Below are positions 43,761 to 51,317 of a stretch of 64,000 bases of DNA, one piece after another. The translations under genes were made by a program, and so were the position numbers. The notes below the pieces were generated by a model. That model was not told the origin of the DNA. It was given only the letters and a program-made list of their open reading frames with translations, and did not search any database. Numbering within the stretch: position 1 is the stretch's first letter; every line of letters starts with the position of its first letter. This stretch comes from an uncultured Flavobacteriales bacterium (GTDB taxonomy: Bacteria; Bacteroidota; Bacteroidia; Flavobacteriales_D; Sanyastnellaceae): contig CALKGQ010000028.1 in NCBI GenBank assembly GCA_938085425.1, positions 1-64,000 of the forward strand, in the 5' to 3' direction.

Positions 43761-44892
43761 GGTGCACCGCCATATGTTCCAGGGCGTCCACCAATTCCAC
43801 TGCCGCAAGTCCGTTGCCGTACAAATCGTCTGGCACATGCCCCCCCTTTCCCAGCATTTCATCCGCCAAAGACGACAACTCGGTTGGGCCAGATGCCAAA
43901 ACGGATTGGCCTCGATCCACTTGCTCTGTCCATTCCGTTGAATCCCTGAGTACCACACAACGTGTCCCCAGGCTAAAGCTCTCTTTTTGCACCCCCCCAC
44001 TGTCTGTCAAGACCAATGGCGCGGCGTGAATGCACTTCAACAAATTCAGGTAACCAAGCGGCTCTTCCAGCTTCCAACCTCGGTTGCCCAATTCCTTTCG
44101 CCAATCTGGTCGGTGAAGGTCCAAGGCTTGGGCTGTGCGCGGATGGACAGGCCAAATGACCTCGAGTTGTCGGGATGTCAACCAATCTTCGATGGCGTCC
44201 AGCCACGACAAAAGACGGGGACCGTCATCCACATTGCTTGGACGATGCATGGTCAGCAAAACAGGGCCTTTCGAAGCTTGATCCAAAGGGAAAGTGGATC
44301 CAAAATGCAACGCGTTGTCATGCATCACATCCCCCATCCTAAGCACCCTCGGATGCACAGGACTCGGTCGATGTGTCGGGTCCGAATCCACGATGCCTTC
44401 AGCCCCCAAATGCTGCACCGCAGCATCCGTGGGACAAATCAAAACCGAGGACATCCGATCGCAAAGCACGCGGTTGACTTCCTCTGGCATTCCCCAGTCG
44501 TGGGAGCGCAGCCCCGCTTCCACATGGACAATGGGAACGCCCACTGCCGCAGCGGCCCACGCTCCAGCGAGGGTTGAATCCGTGTCCCCAAAGACCATCA
44601 CCCATCGGGGGGGGTGTCCTTCGATGTCAGCCCGAATGCCGTCCATCATGTCCCCAAGTCTTTTCTCCCGGGAAGATGTGTCGGGGTGCAACCTCACGTG
44701 CGGCACCGGCAGTCCAAGTTCATGAAAGAATTGGTCGCTCAAGGCCCCGTCATGGTGTTGGCCGGTGTGCAGCCACCGAACCTCCCACTCAGGGCGATCC
44801 TTCAGCGCACGATGCAAAGCCGCAGCCTTGATGAATTGCGGCCTGGCGCCCACAATCACCAGCATGCTTTGGGGTTGAGTCAATTCAGCCAT
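43753..44892 (-). CDS. wecB: UDP-N-acetylglucosamine 2-epimerase (non-hydrolysing)
   Basis: 379 residues. It interconverts UDP-GlcNAc and UDP-ManNAc for envelope polysaccharides. Motifs: VGARPQFIKAAALHRAL, LHTGQHHDGALSDQFF, MVFGDTDSTLAGAWAAA, PIVHVEAGLRSHDWGMPEEVNR, VLLTMHRPSNVDDG, and LVLTDSGGVQKESFSLGTRC, all of the WecB family. It overlaps the radC stop by 13 nt and the deacetylase-like gene start by 8 nt. No UDP-ManNAc dehydrogenase (wecC) is in view. Confidence 0.96.
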   Translation of the reverse strand: MAELTQPQSMLVIVGARPQFIKAAALHRALKDRPEWEVRWLHTGQHHDGALSDQFFHELGLPVPHVRLHPDTSSREKRLGDMMDGIRADIEGHPPRWVMVFGDTDSTLAGAWAAAAVGVPIVHVEAGLRSHDWGMPEEVNRVLCDRMSSVLICPTDAAVQHLGAEGIVDSDPTHRPSPVHPRVLRMGDVMHDNALHFGSTFPLDQASKGPVLLTMHRPSNVDDGPRLLSWLDAIEDWLTSRQLEVIWPVHPRTAQALDLHRPDWRKELGNRGWKLEEPLGYLNLLKCIHAAPLVLTDSGGVQKESFSLGTRCVVLRDSTEWTEQVDRGQSVLASGPTELSSLADEMLGKGGHVPDDLYGNGLAAVELVDALEHMAVHHG

Positions 44893-45545
44893 CCTTCGTC
44901 GGCAAAGCTAACGTACCCGTCGCCCGCCACAATCACATGGTCCAAAATGGGCAAGTCCAACAACAGCCCAGCCCTGCAAAGAGAGCGGGTCAGCTCACGA
45001 TCCGATGCACTTGGCCGGGGATTCCCCGAAGGATGGTTGTGCACGAGCACCATGGCCGCTGCCCGCATGGCCAGGGCTCGACCAAAAACAATTTTGGGAT
45101 CCACCACCGTCCCAGTGAGGCCTCCCTTGGAGATGCAAACCTCGGCCAATACATCGTTGGACCGTTTCAAGAGCATGATCCAGAATTCTTCGTGCTGCAA
45201 ATCGGACAACCTCGATTGAAACCGACCAAAGACATCTTGGCTTCCTTTCATCATTTGGGGCAAGGGCCTCGAGGCATGTTGACGCCGTCGCCCAAGCTCC
45301 ATGGCCGCCGCCACCAAAAAAGCCTTCGCGGGTCCCACCCCTGGCACCTGGGTCAAACAGTCCGGAGGCCAAGTGGCCAGGTTGTGCAATGAACCTCCTG
45401 CGAGATGCAAAAGATCATCTGCCAAGCGCTCCGCAGGTCGACCTGGCTGACCTGTCCCCAGCAGCAATGCAAGCAACTCCGCGTCCTGAAGCGAACCAAG
45501 GCCTTCCCTTTCCATCCGCTCTCTGGGTCTCAATGTCTCCATCAT
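44880..45545 (-). CDS. radC: RadC-family JAB1/MPN domain protein
   Basis: 221 residues from ATG at 45545 (a second ATG directly follows). The N-terminal helix-hairpin-helix region (GLGSLQDAELLALLLGTGQP, LTQVPGVGPAKAFLVAAAMELGRR) and C-terminal MPN domain (EEFWIMLLKRSNDVL, VLVHNHPSGNPRPSASDREL) are complete; the zinc motif HxHx7D is HNHPSGNPRPSASD. The historical repair function is doubtful; the biochemical role is unknown. It starts just after the rpsT terminator hairpin and its stop overlaps wecB by 13 nt. Confidence 0.95.
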   Translation of the reverse strand: MMETLRPRERMEREGLGSLQDAELLALLLGTGQPGRPAERLADDLLHLAGGSLHNLATWPPDCLTQVPGVGPAKAFLVAAAMELGRRRQHASRPLPQMMKGSQDVFGRFQSRLSDLQHEEFWIMLLKRSNDVLAEVCISKGGLTGTVVDPKIVFGRALAMRAAAMVLVHNHPSGNPRPSASDRELTRSLCRAGLLLDLPILDHVIVAGDGYVSFADEGWLN

Positions 45546-45550
45546 GGCAC

Positions 45551-45580
45551 AAAAAAAGCCCTCCGCGAGATGCGGAGGGC
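45551..45580 (-). terminator. Intrinsic terminator of rpsT
   Basis: On the minus strand GCCCTCCGC (45580-45572), ATCTC loop, GCGGAGGGC (45566-45558), then seven T (45557-45551). It lies between the rpsT stop and the radC ATG at 45545, so radC needs read-through or its own start. Confidence 0.9.
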
Positions 45581-45612
45581 CCATGCGTTTGTCAGCGCAT
45601 ACCTTCAATCCA

Positions 45613-45864
45613 TCAGAGACTTCCGACGTGCTTGGTCAAGCTTGATTTGAGGTTGGCTGCTTTGTTCTTGTGGATGATGTTCCGCTTGGCCAGTTTGTCC
45701 AACATTGCACTCACGACGGGGAGAAGCGCAGAAGCTTCTTTGGCGTCAGTGGAGTCGCGCAGGTTGCGCACGGCGTTGCGGGCCGTCTTGTGCTGGTAAC
45801 GGTTGCGGTCGCGCTTCTTCTCGTCGGAACGAATGCGCTTGAGGGCTGATTTGTGATGTGCCAT
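45613..45864 (-). CDS. rpsT: 30S ribosomal protein bS20
   Basis: 83 residues, ATG at 45864 (MAHHKSALKRIRSDEKKRDR). The basic helical protein binds 16S rRNA early in 30S assembly. KSALKRIRSDEKKRDRNRY, TARNAVRNLR and KLAKRNIIHKNKAANLKSSL are family blocks. It is a single-gene unit with its own promoter (45892-45921) and terminator (45551-45580). Confidence 0.97.
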   Translation of the reverse strand: MAHHKSALKRIRSDEKKRDRNRYQHKTARNAVRNLRDSTDAKEASALLPVVSAMLDKLAKRNIIHKNKAANLKSSLTKHVGSL

Positions 45865-45891
45865 GGATGGACTTTGCTGAAAACAGGGGTG

Positions 45892-45921
45892 CAAATATAG
45901 CGAGAGGTGGCAGGATGACAA
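45892..45921 (-). promoter_or_regulatory. Bacteroidetes-type promoter of rpsT
   Basis: Minus strand: TTG (45921-45919), 19 nt, TATATTTG (45899-45892), an exact TAnnTTTG element. The leader to the ATG at 45864 would be about 20 nt. Confidence 0.8.
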
Positions 45922-45948
45922 TGGGTTTTGGTCAAAAATCCCAGAATG

Positions 45949-46413
45949 TCACCAAGCCAGCAACAAATCCAGTTGCAAATAGCCGCCGTAAAGGCTGTGC
46001 CGCGTGGGCTCGTCGTCCATCAAATCCCTCGGCACAAAGGTCACCTGCCCTACGAAGTCATCAAGGGAGTCATCGTCTTGATCGAAGAGACGCAATTCCA
46101 CCGTTTGGTCCAACTCCACACCTTGAAACACCAAATCTTGTGCCGCCAATCGGACAGGCAATGCCTCATTGATGCCCACTTCCGAGGTGGCGTACGGTGT
46201 TTCCTGCACGGAGACTTCCACAAAGAAGTCTGGCAGTCCATCTTCTCCCCAAGGATCCTCGCTGTAGGCCTGGTCGTAGGCCATCACCTCAAAAAAGGAA
46301 ATGCGGACTTCAGGATTCCCACCTCCGTCCCCACAACCAGAACATCCTGTGAGGAACATCAAGAGCGCACCCAAAGTCCATGGGCCCAGAGACAAAAAAC
46401 GCATGCGTTCCAT
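45949..46413 (-). CDS. Hypothetical lipoprotein
   Basis: 154 residues. ATG at 46413 (or 46404) gives a lipoprotein signal ending LLMFLTGCSGCGDGGG, with lipobox LTGC. The mature part is beta-rich and acidic: SFFEVMAYDQAYSEDPWGED, DFFVEVSVQE, ELRLFDQDDDSLDDFVGQVTFVPRDL. DQDDDSLDDFVGQ resembles a C2-type calcium-loop region (D.DDD..D..G), which suggests a small C2-like fold on the periplasmic side. No homolog named. Downstream lies rpsT on the same strand. Confidence 0.75.
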   Translation of the reverse strand: MERMRFLSLGPWTLGALLMFLTGCSGCGDGGGNPEVRISFFEVMAYDQAYSEDPWGEDGLPDFFVEVSVQETPYATSEVGINEALPVRLAAQDLVFQGVELDQTVELRLFDQDDDSLDDFVGQVTFVPRDLMDDEPTRHSLYGGYLQLDLLLAW

Positions 46414-46445
46414 GATTGTAAGGTACCAAAGTTTGGCGCAACAAG

Positions 46446-46465
46446 AAGGGCGCCTAAGCGCCCTT
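46446..46465. other. Perfect 8-bp hairpin in a divergent intergenic region
   Basis: AAGGGCGC (46446-46453) pairs with GCGCCCTT (46458-46465) around CTAA. It lies between the lipoprotein gene (minus) and the FG-GAP gene (plus), so it terminates neither; it may lie in the lipoprotein leader or end an unseen small RNA. The rest of this 235-nt gap is A/T-rich. Confidence 0.4.
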
Positions 46466-46618
46466 CCATCCTAACAATCTACTTGTACCCAATCAAACAG
46501 CCAGTGCGTGAGCATCCGGTCATTATCTTGATGCACGACACAAACCTAACACCACACACATATAAGACCTGAACATTATATACTGAGTGTTGAAAAAAGT
46601 TCTTCACACCTCGTCTTG

Positions 46619-46648
46619 TTGCCGACGAACCGCACAACCGTATCTTAG
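46619..46648 (+). promoter_or_regulatory. Candidate promoter directly before the FG-GAP gene
   Basis: TTG (46619-46621), 19 nt, TATCTTAG (46641-46648), one mismatch from TAnnTTTG. It abuts the ATG at 46649, so a transcript would start near the second ATG at 46658 (MKKSYLT), giving a nearly leaderless mRNA. Confidence 0.35.
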
Positions 46649-48298
46649 ATGGACCGCATGAAAAAATCCTATTTGACTCTTCTGAATGTCGCTGTGGCAG
46701 CCATGGTCGGAGACGCTTGTGGTCAAGTCGAAGCTCCCACATTTGTCGATGTTGGGGCTGCCTCAGGGCTTTTGGCCGAGGGGCTGCACCATGCTGTGGC
46801 CATTGGAGATTACAACGGCGACGGATGGGAGGACTTGTATGTCGGGAGCAGATCCACTGGCAATTCTCTCTACCGGAACAATGGAGACATGACCTTCACC
46901 GAAGTGGGCGAAGAAGCAGGGGTGGCAGACGAAGGGTACACGAATGCGGCCATTTGGCTTGATTTTGACAACGACGGTGACCTTGACTTGGCCACGGGGA
47001 ATGGATATGCATTTGGCGGCAGTGAACCTGCCCCCAACCGATTCTACGTCAACCAGGGAGATGGAACGTTTGTCGACATGGCTGCCACCTTCGGGGTGGC
47101 AAGCACCTCGATGTGTCGCAGCCTGCATGCCGCGGACTATGACGGCGACGGCTTCACCGACCTCTATGTGGTGAATCTCAATTCGGCGAACCATTTTTAC
47201 AAAAACACCACGGGCCAAGGCTTCAGCAACGTCTACTTTCAAACAGGAACCGTGGACACAGGTGTCGGGATGGGGAGCATTTTCTTCGATTACGACAACG
47301 ACGGGGACCAAGACCTGTACCTCACCCACGACGCCAACCAGACCAACAAACTGTACCGCAACAACAACGACGGCACCTTTTACGATTTGGCCTTCCTCTC
47401 GGGATTGAATTACCAAGGAAATTGCATGGGGGTTGATGTGGCGGACATCAACCACGACGGCCATTTGGACTTGTACATCACAGACCTCTTCCCCAGCGCC
47501 ATGTTTGCCAACAATGGAGATGGCACCTTCGACGACATCAGCATTTTTTCCAGCACCAACGATTCTGGAATGACCTGGGGCTGCGTTTTCTTGGATTACG
47601 ACCACGACGGGGAATGGGATTTGTACCTGGTGAACGACTATCAATTTGCCCCCATCCCCAACATTCTGTACAAAGGCCAAGGCGACATGACCTTCTCCAA
47701 GGTGAGCGAAGGAGACCCCACTTTGGAACACCGTCATTCAGACTTTGGATTGGCCATGGGCGATTTGGACCGGGACGGGGACATGGACATGGTCATTGCC
47801 ACCACAAATTCCGACACCCAGCCCGGGCTCGCACTTTTGCGCAACGACGCCTCCATCAATGGCCATTGGCTTCAGGTCAAATTGATTGGGACACAAAGCA
47901 ACCGGGATGCCGTCGGGGCCCGCGCCATCCTTCATTTTGACGGAAAGACCCGAATGGACGAGGTCAACATTGGCCAAGGCTATTCCGGCGCCAGCACGTT
48001 GGATTTGCATTGGGGATTGGGGTGGAGCCCTGCCGTGGATTCCCTCGAAGTGCGATGGCCTTCAGGAGAAATCACCATGCACCACGAACTCGCCATCAAC
48101 ACCAGGCATGAAATTTGGGAGCCCACGAACTGCCTCGCCGATTTCGACTACGACTTTGCCCGCTCCTCTGGTGACTTGTTGGTGCTGCTCAGCGGGTTTG
48201 GCCAGTTTGGGACCCCCACCGACTTGGACGGTGACGGGGTCGTGGCCGCATCCGACCTGCTCGTGTTCCTGACCGTCTTTGGCACCTCCTGCGATTGA
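46649..48298 (+). CDS. Secreted FG-GAP/ASPIC-UnbV (CRTAC1-like) protein with dockerin-like tail
   Basis: 549 residues (546 from the ATG at 46658). After a signal peptide, about seven FG-GAP/VCBS blades with calcium loops run to residue 420, for example IGDYNGDGWEDLYVGS, LDFDNDGDLDLATGN, ADYDGDGFTDLYVV and FDYDNDGDQDLYLTHD; they should form an integrin-like propeller. Residues 425-490 are an ASPIC/UnbV domain (VGARAILHFDGKTRMDE, DSLEVRWPSGE). The last 55 residues are two EF-hand-like Asp loops with Leu-rich helices (SSGDLLVLLSGFGQFGTPTD, then LDGDGVVAASDLLVFLTVFG), a dockerin-like module also found in the esterase at 53129. No type A or B T9SS tail is seen. Function: extracellular binding or attachment. 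Confidence 0.9.
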   Translation: MDRMKKSYLTLLNVAVAAMVGDACGQVEAPTFVDVGAASGLLAEGLHHAVAIGDYNGDGWEDLYVGSRSTGNSLYRNNGDMTFTEVGEEAGVADEGYTNAAIWLDFDNDGDLDLATGNGYAFGGSEPAPNRFYVNQGDGTFVDMAATFGVASTSMCRSLHAADYDGDGFTDLYVVNLNSANHFYKNTTGQGFSNVYFQTGTVDTGVGMGSIFFDYDNDGDQDLYLTHDANQTNKLYRNNNDGTFYDLAFLSGLNYQGNCMGVDVADINHDGHLDLYITDLFPSAMFANNGDGTFDDISIFSSTNDSGMTWGCVFLDYDHDGEWDLYLVNDYQFAPIPNILYKGQGDMTFSKVSEGDPTLEHRHSDFGLAMGDLDRDGDMDMVIATTNSDTQPGLALLRNDASINGHWLQVKLIGTQSNRDAVGARAILHFDGKTRMDEVNIGQGYSGASTLDLHWGLGWSPAVDSLEVRWPSGEITMHHELAINTRHEIWEPTNCLADFDYDFARSSGDLLVLLSGFGQFGTPTDLDGDGVVAASDLLVFLTVFGTSCD

Positions 48299-48325
48299 CA
48301 CATGCGCCTCGATGCGCCCTGGTCG

Positions 48326-50620
48326 TCAATCCAAACCCTCGAGATCTCCGAGCACCACAAACTCATCCACAAACATCCACGTGGGTTCTGTGGCGGCATC
48401 GTGCCAAGAAGGACAAACCCCAGGGTTGACCAACTCCATGGAGACATACCTCGCCTTCCGGCCCTCCAATGGGAGGTCGATGGCCACTGTCTTTTGACGC
48501 GAATCGGGCTCCAAAGAGGACATGTCGTCCAGACTTTGGCCCACGAGATCAAAGGCCACCCCATCCATGGAGGTGGACCAAAGAACCTGCTCAGGAAGGA
48601 AAATCCAGGCATCTTGGTAGAGGTACAACTGGGCATGAAGTGAACGGAGCGACTTCACCTCTCCCAAGTCCACCGTCACGGCCATGTTGTCGCCTTGCAC
48701 CGCCTGCCATGCACCATCTCTGAAATCCTGGGACCCCCGTCTGCCGTCTGCCAGCGCCTGTGCCCCTCCTCCCGTGTACGAGGCGCTCGGGTCATGGCCC
48801 AGCGACAGAGGTTGATGGGCCGCCAAATGTCCTGCCACGGGGAACGTCTCGGTCACCCCTGTGGCACGGCCCCGCATCATCACATCCACCTCGACGACCC
48901 CCATCCCTTGGATGGTCATCGATTCCCCCACCTTGCAAGACTGAACGCGGTCTCCATCTTTTGCGAAATGGACCATGCCTCCTGCTTTGCGAAGGGCGGG
49001 AAGGACAGCGATTTGCAACGCGCCCTGAGACGAAGGGGAAATTTCCAAAGACACAGGGACGCCCTCCAGACCGGGCTCCACCCCCATGAAGGCCCAGTGC
49101 TGACCAAGACCATCCAAGCGGTCCAAAAAGTTGGCATACGCTCCCTCCTTTTGAGTCACCTGGGGACCTGACCACAACACTTCTGCAAGACCTGTGGCAC
49201 GAGGAAACACCTTGGCCATGACTTCGTTTTGCGGGGCGCGTTCCGTCCACATGTTGCATTCCCCCCCAACAATGCTTCCGGGCTGGTCCAGCGCCGCCTC
49301 AGGCACAGGAACGAAGTGGTACACCTCTTTCAAGTCCGTCGACCTTAAAGGATAGTCCAAATAACAATGGCTTGTCGGGGAGACGACCGCGTCTGTCCCC
49401 AGATGCGTGGCCTCCAAGGCGCCTTCCATGCCGCGCCAACTTTGGACCATGGCGCCTTGGGGAAGTCCTCCTTCCAAGATTTCATCCCACCCCATGATGC
49501 GCCTTCCCTTCGACGCCAAGTGTGCGCCCATTTCTTGGATGAAATGGGTCTGCAATTCTGCCTCGTCGCGGAGGCCCAGGAGACGGATTTTGGACTGGCA
49601 CTTTGCGCATTGCGCCCATCGAACCTTGGGCACCTCGTCGCCGCCAATGTGGATGATCTCGGAAGGGAACATTTCACATACTTCGTCCAGCACCGTTTTC
49701 ATGAAGGCCAAGGTGGAGTCGTTGCCTGCGCAGTACACATCCTTGAACACACCCCAATTGCAAGGCACGTCCAACGAGTCCCCCGTGCAGCCCAGCCAAG
49801 GATAGGCCGCCAAGGCAGCTCGGCAATGTCCTGGGAGTTCAATCTCTGGGATGACCGTGACGTGGCGCTCTGCTGCATGCTCCAGGATGCTTCGGATGTC
49901 CTCCCTGGTGTAGAATCCGCCATGGACGCTGCCATCGGCCTCCTTGCGAAAGCCGCCCACCTCCGTCAATTTGGGATAGGCCTTCACCGGCAGACGCCAG
50001 CCCTGGTCCTCTGTCAGATGCCAATGCAACACGTTCATTTTTTGCAAGGCCAACACGTCGATGATCTCCTTCACAAATTCTGGGGCCATGAAATGTCGAC
50101 AGCAATCGAGGAGGAGCCCACGGTGTGCCAAATAAGCATGGTCCTCTACATGGATGGCAGGAAGTGTGAAGCCTGATGGGCAACCCTGCTCACAAACGGC
50201 AGGCATCAATTGACGCAGTGTGGTCCAAGCCCTGAAGGCGCCCTCCGCGTCGTTTGACGTCATGTCCACTCGATCCTCTGACACCGTCAGCGTATAGCCT
50301 TCAAGGCCCAGGTTTTGCTCGACCAAGGTCCAAGCCACATCTGCTTGGGAAACGTCTTCTGTACGATTCCAGCTCCACCCTGCCGACTCCATCCAATCGG
50401 TCGCAGCCACCACATCCCATTCCTGGGGCCAAAACAACTGGAGCTGACCGTCACATCTCATGCCACGGCCATCCACTTCGTTGTCGGGCTGTTCGACCCT
50501 TTGAGGCTGCGGCACGAGACCCTTCACATGGCCTTGGGGCAATGGGTGGACAGAGGGACTTTGGCAGCCCAAGAGCGTCCACGCCAGCAACCAAGAGATG
50601 CAACATCCCTCAATCCTCAT
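48326..50620 (-). CDS. GH20 beta-N-acetylhexosaminidase lipoprotein
   Basis: 764 residues, ATG at 50620 (MRIEGCCISWLLAWTLLGCQS), lipobox LLGC; this start overlaps cutC by 11 nt. An N-terminal GH20b domain leads to the catalytic TIM barrel: HRGLLLDCCRHFMAPEFVKEI, NVLHWHLTEDQGWRLPVKAYPK, VIPEIELPGHCRAALAAYP, then the catalytic pair Asp328-Glu329 in HIGGDEVPK, and GWDEILEGGLPQ. Residues from about 600 form an F5/8 type C-like sugar-binding domain (YTGGGAQALADGRRG, DLGEVKSLRSLHAQLYLYQD). It removes terminal GlcNAc or GalNAc from chitin, peptidoglycan or glycoprotein fragments outside the inner membrane. It is last in a run after a symporter and CutC. Confidence 0.94.
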   Translation of the reverse strand: MRIEGCCISWLLAWTLLGCQSPSVHPLPQGHVKGLVPQPQRVEQPDNEVDGRGMRCDGQLQLFWPQEWDVVAATDWMESAGWSWNRTEDVSQADVAWTLVEQNLGLEGYTLTVSEDRVDMTSNDAEGAFRAWTTLRQLMPAVCEQGCPSGFTLPAIHVEDHAYLAHRGLLLDCCRHFMAPEFVKEIIDVLALQKMNVLHWHLTEDQGWRLPVKAYPKLTEVGGFRKEADGSVHGGFYTREDIRSILEHAAERHVTVIPEIELPGHCRAALAAYPWLGCTGDSLDVPCNWGVFKDVYCAGNDSTLAFMKTVLDEVCEMFPSEIIHIGGDEVPKVRWAQCAKCQSKIRLLGLRDEAELQTHFIQEMGAHLASKGRRIMGWDEILEGGLPQGAMVQSWRGMEGALEATHLGTDAVVSPTSHCYLDYPLRSTDLKEVYHFVPVPEAALDQPGSIVGGECNMWTERAPQNEVMAKVFPRATGLAEVLWSGPQVTQKEGAYANFLDRLDGLGQHWAFMGVEPGLEGVPVSLEISPSSQGALQIAVLPALRKAGGMVHFAKDGDRVQSCKVGESMTIQGMGVVEVDVMMRGRATGVTETFPVAGHLAAHQPLSLGHDPSASYTGGGAQALADGRRGSQDFRDGAWQAVQGDNMAVTVDLGEVKSLRSLHAQLYLYQDAWIFLPEQVLWSTSMDGVAFDLVGQSLDDMSSLEPDSRQKTVAIDLPLEGRKARYVSMELVNPGVCPSWHDAATEPTWMFVDEFVVLGDLEGLD

Positions 50621-51317
50621 GGCTGAGGTGTTGGGCGGCGTCAACTAGGGCCATGGCCTTGTCCGGATCCACCGGATGCACTGCATCGTCAAACAAAGGA
50701 GAAGCCTGGCACCCTGTGGTCAACCGACAACTGGCGTGGACAGCTTCCACACCTGCCTCTGCAAGGGCCTTGACATCCTTGGGCCGCACCCCTCCCCCTG
50801 CCACGACGTCCATGCCCAGGTCTGCCATGCGCTGGAGCCGATCCAACCCCTCGACAGCCCGAGCAGCTCCCCCGCTTGAAAGCACCGAGATCACCCCTGC
50901 GTTCAAAAGCAGTTCAACATCGGCCATGGCGTCTTCACTCATGTCAATGGCGCGATGCCAAACCAATTGCTCAGGACCGACCGCCTCGCACATGGCCTCC
51001 AAATACCTTTCATCCAGTCTCCCCTCCTCCGTAAGGCCGCCAACGACCACCCGATCTGCCCCGCAGTCCAACATCAGCTTGGCCTCTTCCGTGCTCCAAA
51101 CAAGCTCCGATCGGGAATGCACGAAAGTGCCCTCCCGAGGGCGAATCAAGGCACGAACTTCCATGCCCATGGCCACAGCGGACTGCACCACGACAATTCC
51201 CGGAGTGATGCCCCCTGCCTTCCAAACAGAACAAAGTTCCACCCTGTCCACTCCTGCTTCCACCGACACCGCCACATCACGGATGGTGCTTGCGCAAATT
51301 TCAGTGGAGAGGGTCAT
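50610..51317 (-). CDS. cutC: CutC family protein
   Basis: 235 residues, ATG at 51317 overlapping the symporter stop (ATGA). TIM-barrel protein with TEICASTIRDVAVSVEAGVDRVELC, GGITPGIVVVQSA, VRALIRPREGTFVHS, VGGLTEEGRLD, WHRAIDMSEDAM and SSGGAARAVEGLDRLQ, all CutC signatures. Its name comes from copper tolerance in E. coli, but later work questioned that role. Here it lies between a solute symporter and a GH20 hexosaminidase, which suggests amino sugar use rather than copper. The GH20 gene start overlaps its stop by 11 nt. Confidence 0.95.
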   Translation of the reverse strand: MTLSTEICASTIRDVAVSVEAGVDRVELCSVWKAGGITPGIVVVQSAVAMGMEVRALIRPREGTFVHSRSELVWSTEEAKLMLDCGADRVVVGGLTEEGRLDERYLEAMCEAVGPEQLVWHRAIDMSEDAMADVELLLNAGVISVLSSGGAARAVEGLDRLQRMADLGMDVVAGGGVRPKDVKALAEAGVEAVHASCRLTTGCQASPLFDDAVHPVDPDKAMALVDAAQHLSHED

